Assembly: GCA_030615235.1 (NCBI GenBank)
Contig: JAUWZR010000063.1
Location: forward strand, 1 to 11,019
Length of the DNA: 11,019 nt
Source of the DNA: Promethearchaeota archaeon
GTDB taxonomy: Archaea > Asgardarchaeota > Lokiarchaeia > Sigyniarchaeales > SOKP01
Reading direction: 5' to 3'
The notes under the pieces are model-generated. The model saw only the letters and a program-made list of their open reading frames with translations, ran no database searches and was not told where the DNA came from. The first letter of the stretch is position 1; every line of letters begins with the position of its first letter. This document shows positions 1-6,900 of the stretch, piece by piece. The position numbers and the translations under genes were made by a program.

Positions 1-111
1 TTCTTTAACCCAGGAGACCCTCTTAACCACGAAGCGGGTGAGCAATATTTTAGGGCTTTGAAAAAGTTCCAAGCTAAAGCAAAATCTTGGACAGCTAAGT
101 ATGCAGATTAA
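1..111 (+). CDS. 3' end of an unrecognised protein-coding gene (partial)
   Basis: Frame 1 is open from the window edge to a TAA at 109-111 and encodes 36 residues. The tail reads FFNPGDPLNHEAGEQYFRAL, followed by a Lys/Ala-rich helix-like stretch ending in SWTAKYAD. I do not recognise the family from so short a tail. The Asn-Pro-Gly-Asp turn followed by an amphipathic helix looks like the end of a folded soluble enzyme rather than a membrane anchor. It lies 107 bases upstream of the RDase-like gene on the same strand, with a T-run between them, so the two are probably separately transcribed. The coding call rests only on the open frame, the plausible residue composition and the following T-run. 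Confidence 0.6.
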   Translation, partial: FFNPGDPLNHEAGEQYFRALKKFQAKAKSWTAKYAD

Positions 112-143
112 ACTTGAATAGCGATTTAGATAACCCACCTATA

Positions 144-155
144 TTTTTTTTCTTT
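144..155 (+). terminator. T-run, possible archaeal terminator
   Basis: Eight T residues followed by C and three more T residues lie 33 bases after the stop of the partial gene. Archaeal RNA polymerase commonly terminates at oligo-T tracts without a hairpin. A short dyad, TTTCTT-T-AAGAAA, overlaps the 3' side, but its loop is too small to form a normal hairpin. This is the clearest T-run in the intergenic DNA of the window. Confidence 0.4.
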
Positions 156-218
156 AAGAAAGAACCTAGTTAAAGATAAGATAGTTTTAGATTAATCCTA
201 AAAATTGATATTCTCAAG

Positions 219-1097
219 ATGATGCTGTTAAAGAAGTCAAAGGGATTAAAGTCAAGATTGATTGAACTGACCAAATTTGATATCAAAGATATAGAAGGTC
301 CATCATCTGAAGATGCAAAGAGGATAATTCCAAAAGTCTTTAAAACGGTTCGGAAAGCGATTTCAACTTATAAAAAGGAGATTAAAGATATCCCAGAAAG
401 CGTTCAGTCCGCTCCTCAAGAGTTTTGGGATGATGTTATTGTTCAAGCTAAAAAATTAGGCATTGACCTTGTAGGATTTGCTCCCATAGATGAAGAATTC
501 ATGTTTGAGAACGATTATGTGGGTGGAATCGAAGTTTTGTACGAGAACGCAATCGTCTTGGGAATGGAAATGGACTACAAAGCTATAGATACGGCACCTG
601 AACCTCCAGCGGGAATTGAATCTCTAAATATTTATGCTGAGTTAGGCGAAGCCACTAATAAATTGACAGACTTTATTCGATCAAAAGGATATCGAGCAAT
701 TGGTTGTCATCCTCTCGGAGGACCAATTCTGTATCCCGCTATGGCAGTTAAAGCTAAGTTAGGGGAGATAGGTAAACAAGGACTTTTAATAACAAAGAAG
801 TTCGGTCCTAGACAACGATTGTCCCTAATAGCAATTAATGCAACTCCTCTTCCCGAAGTTGCTCAAAAAACTGTTGATATCGAGCAATACTGCAAAAAAT
901 GTAAAAGATGCGTTAATATGTGTCCTGCGAACGCCATCTACGATGAGCCTATTTATAAAGATAATGGAACGGTAACTCGAATTGATGGCGAAAAATGTAT
1001 CAAATATTTTTACGAAACTACTGGATGCAGCGTTTGTATAAAGGAGTGTCCCTTTCATAAAATTGGATATAAAGCTATGTATTACTCTCGATTGTAA
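219..1097 (+). CDS. Reductive dehalogenase/QueG-like 4Fe-4S protein
   Basis: This is a 292-residue soluble protein. Residues about 70-220 form a nitroreductase-like, cobamide-binding type domain. The segment at about 178-212, with LGEIGKQGLLITKKFGPRQR, closely resembles the conserved GLGELG-GLLIT-GPRVRL block of reductive dehalogenases and epoxyqueuosine reductases. Two iron-sulfur motifs follow: Cys225/228/231/235-Pro (CxxCxxCxxxCP) and Cys260/270/273/277-Pro (Cx9CxxCxxxCP). The spacing is like RDases and binds two 4Fe-4S clusters in that family. There is no Tat signal or membrane segment, so it should be cytoplasmic. QueG proteins are longer and have a C-terminal HEAT-like region that is absent here. 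Two ATGs open the frame (219 and 222), and no convincing ribosome binding site precedes them, so the message may be leaderless. The role is inferred: cobamide-dependent reduction, or electron transfer to a corrinoid protein. The substrate is unknown. Confidence 0.83.
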   Translation: MMLLKKSKGLKSRLIELTKFDIKDIEGPSSEDAKRIIPKVFKTVRKAISTYKKEIKDIPESVQSAPQEFWDDVIVQAKKLGIDLVGFAPIDEEFMFENDYVGGIEVLYENAIVLGMEMDYKAIDTAPEPPAGIESLNIYAELGEATNKLTDFIRSKGYRAIGCHPLGGPILYPAMAVKAKLGEIGKQGLLITKKFGPRQRLSLIAINATPLPEVAQKTVDIEQYCKKCKRCVNMCPANAIYDEPIYKDNGTVTRIDGEKCIKYFYETTGCSVCIKECPFHKIGYKAMYYSRL

Positions 1098-1157
1098 ACC
1101 GATTAAAAATTCTCTTTTAAAACTTAAATCGGATATAAGATTATCATAATTATTGAT

Positions 1158-1165
1158 GGAGGAAG
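1158..1165 (+). promoter_or_regulatory. Ribosome binding site of the HAD hydrolase gene
   Basis: GGAGGAAG is a strong anti-16S match, 14 bases before the ATG at 1180. The spacing is a little long. The nearer ATG at 1155 runs into a TAG after six codons, so 1180 is the first usable ATG. Confidence 0.55.
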
Positions 1166-1179
1166 ATTTTTTCTAGCGC

Positions 1180-1797
1180 ATGACAAAAAAGATACCATTT
1201 TCATTTACAGGTAAGAAAGTAATTGTTTTTGACTTAGATGGTACTATTGTAAGATTGGCCGCTGATTGGCATTCATTATTTAAAGCTTTAACTTACCGAT
1301 TTACTGAAAAGTATCAAGAAGCTATCAATCACAAAAGTATGTCGGCAATTCTATCTAGTATCATTGAGAAAGGGGATGAAGAAGAACTTCAACTGAATTT
1401 TAACCTTATCCGGCAATACGAACTTGAAAAAATAACAAAAAACGAGCCCATTACAGAAACGGTTTATTTTATTAATAATAAAGAGTTATTTGGAGTATCT
1501 CATAGCGCTAAATTGGCGATTTTTTCACTAAACACGCGATCAACTATTCTTAAATCACTTGAAATAGCAGGAATCCTTGATGAAATTGAATTTTTTGTAG
1601 GGCGAGAAGATGTTAGAAATTGGAAACCGGAACCCGATGGCTTATTGAAAATTTTAGATTATTTCAAAGTTAATACTGAAGAAATGATCTATTTTGGCGA
1701 TTTAGAAAAAGACTTATTAGCTGGATCTAATGCAGGAGTAGAGTCATACTATATCGACACTCTTATTAACCATGTAAGAAATATAAAAAAATCTTGA
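1180..1797 (+). CDS. HAD-superfamily hydrolase (phosphatase-like)
   Basis: This is a 205-residue protein with all four HAD motifs. Motif I is VFDLDGT, with nucleophile Asp18 and acid/base Asp20. Motif II is Ser116 in AIFSLNTR. Motif III is Lys149 in NWKPEPDG. Motif IV is GDLEKD, with Asp174 and Asp178 as Mg-binding acids. Residues about 25-105 form a helical C1-type cap, as in phosphoglycolate phosphatase-like and beta-phosphoglucomutase-like members. The predicted chemistry is Mg-dependent phosphoester hydrolysis through an aspartyl phosphate. The substrate cannot be read from the sequence. Length is normal for the subfamily. It follows the RDase-like gene by 82 bases on the same strand with its own ribosome binding site. 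It ends tail to tail with the E1-like gene, 38 bases apart. Nothing links it functionally to either neighbour. Confidence 0.88.
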   Translation: MTKKIPFSFTGKKVIVFDLDGTIVRLAADWHSLFKALTYRFTEKYQEAINHKSMSAILSSIIEKGDEEELQLNFNLIRQYELEKITKNEPITETVYFINNKELFGVSHSAKLAIFSLNTRSTILKSLEIAGILDEIEFFVGREDVRNWKPEPDGLLKILDYFKVNTEEMIYFGDLEKDLLAGSNAGVESYYIDTLINHVRNIKKS

Positions 1798-1835
1798 CAA
1801 CTGTGATTTGAGTTTACATAAAGGAATAACAACTT

Positions 1836-3416
1836 TTACATGAAAGTAATAATCACGTTATATTTTTTAATTTCCGATTCTACTTTTGCCTTCCCAAGTG
1901 GAGTGAGAGTTAGTATATCGTTGTTTTTTATTTTTAATTTCGTTAGTTTTATAGTTGGATCTTTAAATTCGCCACTCATATAAGGATTCCAATACATTTC
2001 TTTATTAATTGGGTTGGTGATCATCCATAAAATGGGTTCTAAAGCATGATCTATTATTCTCATAGCTTTGAAAATATAGCCTATATCGGCATCAAATGGA
2101 ACGACTAATTGTATATTTTCTTCACCTTCAATATTTCCACAAGCTAAACAATCTTCCCGTTTGATAATATCTAATTGATCAAATTGGCCATAAACGCCAT
2201 TATAATTAATATAAGGAGGATCCATAGGTGGACCAATATTTCTTCCACGTAATCGAAATAACAATTTTAATGCTTCTTGCGATTGAATGCTAGAAATTAT
2301 AGAGCTTACTGATTGAATTGCCGCAATTTTGTTACCTAAGATGTTTTCCATTTCTTCAAATTTATAATCTTCTCCGAAAGTATCTTTAATATTTTCCTTC
2401 CACTCTGCAATTTCTTCTGGTGTAAGCGTTTCTAAACTTTCTTCAGAAACATTCTCATTGAAAACTCTTCCCCTTAAATCCTCCAATTCTTTTTGAGCTA
2501 AAGCCTTTAATTTTACCACGTCGTCGTCAACATTCATATCAGGTTTAAAACCGTAATCTTTTTCGAAGATAACTTCCGCTTTTATAACGCAATGGTTTCT
2601 ATTCCTTGGAAGCCCTTTTAAAGTACACGCCGCAACTAATTTATCATCTGCAGGAGGGATTGGAACTAGACATCGGTAACAAGGTGTTATATTTATAAGA
2701 TCCTCAGCATATTTTTTATCAAATTCTTCTTCTACCTGTTTTCTTACTAACCTTCTAAATGGTTCGAGTTTCTCCTGCTTTAACCTCACTATCAAGTATT
2801 CTAGTTGTTCGATTTCTTTTTGTGCATCTAAGTACTCTGGATTATCAAATTCCCACATTCTCGTTTCTACAATTTTTTCGATTTCGTTTTCTCTGTTTTT
2901 ATATTCGAGTTTTGAATCTTTAGGGATGACTACTTGTACATGACCCTCAAATCCTACTGTTCCTCCTTCTACCATTGGTTTTTTCATCCGAAGACAAATC
3001 TTATTTAAATCTAACCTTGCATTAAAGTTATCTAAAGCGGCAATGACGACATCGCATTCTTCATACACTGCCATTGGTAATTTTTGGAGTTTTTCAAAAT
3101 AAAAATCGACTTTCAAGAAAGGATTTAAATCTATAAGCCTTTCAGCTGCGACTTCTGCTTTGGGACGCCCCTCATCCCCCGGTTTGAATAACATCTGACG
3201 GGATAAATTAGATGTTTCAATTGTATCGAGGTCTACTAAAACTATTTTACCAATACCCATTAATGCAAAATCCTTTGCTATTTCGCAACCTAAGGCTCCC
3301 ACACCAATGATCATGATACAACCTTTACTTACAATATCTTGATCCCAACCGTCAATTAATTGTTGGCGGGCATACATACGGGATTTTTTAATATCTTCTT
3401 TGTTTTCTATTGTCAT
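1836..3416 (-). CDS. Ubiquitin-like E1 activating enzyme (ThiF/UBA fold)
   Basis: This 526-residue protein should adenylate the C-terminal Gly of a ubiquitin-like protein and load it on a cysteine for transfer to an E2. The Rossmann adenylation domain has the GVGALG loop (38-43), Asp62 and Asp64 in VDLDTIE, SNLSRQ (69-74, Arg73), Lys86 and LDN (128-130). A structural zinc site is formed by Cys246/Cys249 and Cys423/Cys426. Cys264, in ACTLKGLP, aligns with the catalytic cysteine of eukaryotic E1s: UBA1 has CTLKNFP and UBA2 has CTIRNTP there. A Cys-domain of about 90 residues follows (270-360), then the crossover helix region (361-390). Residues about 433-526 look like a C-terminal ubiquitin-fold domain, as in eukaryotic E1s; MoeB and ThiF lack it. 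A helical, charged insert of about 70 residues (170-240) lies before the first CxxC. The ATG start has AGGG nine bases upstream. No ubiquitin, E2, RING or JAMM gene is in this window. Confidence 0.9.
   Translation of the reverse strand: MTIENKEDIKKSRMYARQQLIDGWDQDIVSKGCIMIIGVGALGCEIAKDFALMGIGKIVLVDLDTIETSNLSRQMLFKPGDEGRPKAEVAAERLIDLNPFLKVDFYFEKLQKLPMAVYEECDVVIAALDNFNARLDLNKICLRMKKPMVEGGTVGFEGHVQVVIPKDSKLEYKNRENEIEKIVETRMWEFDNPEYLDAQKEIEQLEYLIVRLKQEKLEPFRRLVRKQVEEEFDKKYAEDLINITPCYRCLVPIPPADDKLVAACTLKGLPRNRNHCVIKAEVIFEKDYGFKPDMNVDDDVVKLKALAQKELEDLRGRVFNENVSEESLETLTPEEIAEWKENIKDTFGEDYKFEEMENILGNKIAAIQSVSSIISSIQSQEALKLLFRLRGRNIGPPMDPPYINYNGVYGQFDQLDIIKREDCLACGNIEGEENIQLVVPFDADIGYIFKAMRIIDHALEPILWMITNPINKEMYWNPYMSGEFKDPTIKLTKLKIKNNDILTLTPLGKAKVESEIKKYNVIITFM
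2697..2909 (-). other. Charged helical insertion in the E1-like protein
   Basis: These codons encode residues about 170-240. They are rich in Glu, Lys, Arg and Gln, without Gly and with one Pro, and probably form helices or a coiled coil. In UBA2, MoeB and similar enzymes the strand ending in the VxxV segment runs almost directly into the CxxC zinc motif, so this stretch is extra. It would sit next to the zinc site and the catalytic cysteine. The boundaries are estimates by eye from remembered family sequences. Confidence 0.5.
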
Positions 3417-3425
3417 TTTAAATAT

Positions 3426-3429
3426 CCCT
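3426..3429 (-). promoter_or_regulatory. Ribosome binding site of the E1-like gene
   Basis: Read on the minus strand this is AGGG (AGGGAT), nine bases before the ATG at 3414-3416. It supports that start over the internal ATG at codon 14. Confidence 0.5.
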
Positions 3430-3437
3430 ATATTTTA

Positions 3438-3453
3438 TTATAATATATATTAA
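3438..3453 (-). promoter_or_regulatory. AT-rich TATA-like element upstream of the E1-like gene
   Basis: An uninterrupted A/T stretch containing TAATATATATTA, nearly palindromic, lies about 25-40 bases before the E1 start. It is the best TATA-box candidate there, but its spacing would give a very short leader that conflicts with the AGGG site. Since the surroundings are AT-rich, this is only a candidate. Confidence 0.25.
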
Positions 3454-3493
3454 TTATCCTTCAAGAAAATTTAAATTCTTTTAGTGTTTCTTT

Positions 3494-3958
3494 TTGGGAA
3501 AGCCTTGTTTAATCTTTATCATCTTCGTAGCTCTTCCTATTTCCCAATTTTTTATTATTGGTATTTTCAAAGATAATATTTCTCATCCAGTCGATTCATG
3601 TTTAACGAGTTGGAATGTAGATAACTCGCTTCAGATTTTACCTGGTAACTTAGAAATTAGCGCTATATTCAATGCTAGCGATCAGATTGGATTACGAAGT
3701 ATTGATAATGAATATGGATTAACTGGTAATAATATAACTGTTGCTGTGGTAGATACTGGTATTTTTGGCAACCATAGCGTTTTTCATGATTAATTTTTAT
3801 TAGTAAAATTGTATAACAATGAAGCGGGAAATTTTATGGTAAGATTGGTTTTTGAATATGGCAATATCATCTTTATAATTTTGTTAGGAATAAATATTAT
3901 AGGATTAGTTTATGTAAGAAAAATAAATAGGAAGGTACACAACAGAGATATACGCTAA
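3494..3958 (+). pseudogene. Decayed secreted subtilase (S8 peptidase) remnant
   Basis: The first part (3494-3790) encodes 99 residues. They comprise a hydrophobic signal/anchor segment (about 6-25), a propeptide-like stretch, and then ITVAVVDTGIFGNHSVFHD, the subtilase segment that carries the catalytic Asp (Asp87). A TAA at 3791-3793 follows. The same frame then stays open to a TAA at 3956-3958. This tail encodes a short linker, a membrane span (IIFIILLGINIIGLVYV) and a basic cytoplasmic tail (RKINRK), as expected for the C-terminal anchor of a membrane-bound surface protease. The catalytic His and Ser regions, normally hundreds of residues, are missing. The frame has no ATG: its first possible start is TTG at 3494, just after a TAG at 3482, with no ribosome binding site. 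The simplest reading is an internal deletion plus start loss. An ATG at 3836 could give a 40-residue membrane peptide, but no independent support for it was seen. Confidence 0.72.
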
Positions 3959-3968
3959 GAAAATAAGA

Positions 3969-6900
3969 TTATTTGTTTTCTGATATTTCCTTCAACATTT
4001 TCTTTATTTCGTCTGCTTTTTCTTTATCCTTAGCAAGTTCGGCTTTTTTATTCTCACTCTCTAGTGCTTTTTTTGATTCAGACAATTCCCGTGTTAATTC
4101 TTGCTTCAAATTTATTAAATTTTGCATATCTTTACGGAATTCCTTAGATTTAGACACAACCATTTCTCTTCTCTGCTGGGACTGCAACTTATCTTTTTCT
4201 TTTTTGATTTTGATTAGGTTTGAAACTTCTCCTGCTAAACTACTTACTTCTTTTATTGTGCCTTTAATTTTTTGTTCTTCCTCTATCTTTATACGCTTTT
4301 CTTTTAACTTTTGGTTTTCTAGTTCTTGATGAATTCTTTTTATTTTCCGATTACTTTCGATTACATTTTGCTCGAATTTTCTTGTGTTCTCAATCTCTTT
4401 CTTAATAAATTTTGTTTGTTCGCTCCAACCAATTTCCTTAAACTTAGTAATTGAGTTATTAAATTTCTGATAAGCAGCCTTAAATTCATATTTAGTCGCT
4501 AATTCTTTCCCTTCATCTATAAGCTTTAATCCTTCTTCTTTTATTTTTTCAGTTTGTTTCTGAGTTTCGTATAACTTCTTTAATTTCTTCTGTTGTTCCT
4601 GTTTTCTAAATTCAGTTTCCATTTGGTGCTTCCGCATCTCTTCGCGAAAATGTTCGTATTCTTGTTGTCTTTTAATGTTAGCCTCTTCTTCTATTTTTTT
4701 CTTTTCTAAATATAATTCTTTTTCATGGATTAATTCGTTAATTAAAGTGTTTAAATTAGTAATTTCAGGTTCCCAACCTATTTTTTCAGCTAATAAATCT
4801 CTTGCTTGACCATATAAAGATATTGCTTTGTCGTAATCAGGAGTCCTCGTTTTAATATATTTTCCGCCATCTTCTAGGAGAGAATATGCTGCTTCTCTAA
4901 ATGTCAATTGGTCTTGAATAATTCTTTCTCTTTGTTTGGCTGCAATCTGCTGAGCTTTCTTCTTCTCTCTTTCTTGATGTCTTCTTTCCTTTAAGATGCT
5001 TTCCAAATTCCTTTCCTCTTTTAGCCGTTCTAATTCTCTTTTTAACTTTTGCTCCTCCTCTAGTTCTCTTCGTCTTTTAAGCGCTTCCGCTTTTACGATC
5101 ATGCCGCTAATGGAATCTGTTGGAAAATTGATTTCATTAAGAATAAACATCGCTTTCCTATAACTCATAGTAGCTAATTCGAACTTAGAATTGTTAATGT
5201 GTAGTTCAGCGTCGTCCAAAATATTAAAAGCTTCCTCTTTCTTTCTTTCTATAAGGGCTTGCGTTAAAATTAATCTTTCATCTTCAACCTTTTTTAACTT
5301 TAAGCGCTCTCTTTCCCTGCTGACATTTTCCGCAACTTTCTTTTGAAAATCAATTTCCTCACGCTGTTTTTGAAGTTTTCGTTCAAGTGCTTTTTGTTTT
5401 TGGAGGTCGCGGTCTCTCTTCTTCTCCTTAACTTTAACGATTAATTCTTTAATCGAATTTGTAGGGTAATTAATTTCATTTAACACTAACTCAGCGCTTC
5501 TATAATATTCTAATCCTTTATCGTAATCTGCACGCTTTATGTATAATTCAGCTTCGTCAAACAATTCAAAAGCAACTTCTTTACGTTTCTCCAAATATAA
5601 TTTTAGGTCTTCTTGTTTCTTAATTCCAATTTGTTTAACTCTCATTTGTTTTTCTGCGTATTTCATATTATCAGTAACGGTTTGAAGAAATTGTTTTTCT
5701 TTTTCTTGTTTTCTAATTTCACTTACTAACTCTTGTTGTTTAGTTATATCGGCTTCCCGTTTTTTTTCTTGAATTTTAATTATGGTTTCTTTTATTGCTT
5801 CAGTAGGAAATTGAATCTGAATCAAATTTAACTCTGCTTTATAATAAACTTCAATAGATTCTTCGTACTTCCCTTCTTTTAATAATTGTTCTGCTTTATC
5901 CATTATTGAAAAGGCTTCCAGTTTTTTTGTCACCATCAACTTCTTCATATCTTCTTTTTTAAGAAGCTCGATTTTCTTTGAAAGCATTTTTTCTCTTTCT
6001 TTTTGAAGACTTTCTGCCAATTTTCTCTCAAATTCTCTTTCTTCTTCGACTTGTTTTCGTAGTTTTTCTCTTTCGAGTAATTTTTGGCGCTCATTTTCCT
6101 CCCTTTTAAATTGTAGATTTCGAATCGACTCTTCTAATAATAAAATATATTTTCCCGTCCATCCTATATGTTTGAGTGAATTGAGCGCATTTTGATATGC
6201 TTCAATGGCTTTATTATAATTCTCTTGCGCTAAAAATTCATCAGCGTCTTCAATGATTTTGAACGCTTCTTGTTGTTTTAAAACGTTCTGGGAACTCAAT
6301 TCCTTTTTTGTTTCTAAAATATCTCTTTCTTTTTGTATTAATTCTTTTTCTCTTTCTCTTTGAATTTTAAGATTGACAAGAAATTGTCTATGTTCGGCAT
6401 CTTCTTTGATTAATTGCTCGAACTCCCTTTGTTTCCTAATTTCTAATTCTTTCTTTTCATTTTCGATTTTGTTTATTGTCTGGTTAATAAGCACAATTTC
6501 TTCAATCCATTGAATTTGAGCAAAGATTTGATTTATATTTCTGTAACTTTCAATTGCTAAATCGAATTCTCCTAAAGAAAGATAATTTTGAGCTTCATCC
6601 AAGATTTTAAACGCTTCTTCCTTTTGTCTCTCTCTAAAAGTAATTTCATTTTCGCGTTCTTTCTTAACTATGTCTCTTTCTTCTAGTTTTTTTCTCTTTA
6701 TGTTCATCTCTTTGATTATTTTTTCTTGGAAGTCTCTATCATCTCTTTCTTTCGCGATAAGAATTTCCATATCTCTTTGTTTTTTGAGTTTAGCATCCCG
6801 TTTTCTATTTTCGATTTCGATTAAAGCGTTCCCAACCCTTTCCATTTCTTCATACCATTGAATTTCAGCAAAAATACCAGTTACCTGCTGATAGAATTCA

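Noticed and set aside
825..1058. 77-codon minus-strand open frame
   Set aside because: It is antisense to the 4Fe-4S cysteine motifs of the RDase-like gene, which are clearly the real coding sequence.
1863..1868. Six-T run after the HAD gene as its terminator
   Set aside because: It lies inside the 3' end of the convergent E1-like gene and is short. T-runs are common in this AT-rich DNA, so it carries little weight.
1836..3416. Plain MoeB/ThiF sulfur-carrier adenylyltransferase
   Set aside because: The length (526 residues), the CTLKGLP cysteine segment and the C-terminal domain go beyond MoeB/ThiF, which are about 250 residues and lack these.
3836..3958. Separate 40-residue small membrane protein
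   Set aside because: It is possible, but its frame is continuous with the subtilase fragment apart from one stop, and it looks like that protein's C-terminal anchor. There is no convincing ribosome binding site before 3836.
3973..4329. 118-codon plus-strand open frame, Phe/Ser-rich
   Set aside because: It lies wholly antisense to the coiled-coil tail of the giant gene. Its Phe/Ser/Leu-rich product is what the complement of Lys/Glu-rich codons gives.
6670..6861. 63-codon plus-strand open frame
   Set aside because: It is antisense to modules 7 and 8 of the repeat protein, has the same Ser/Phe-rich shadow composition and has no ribosome binding site.
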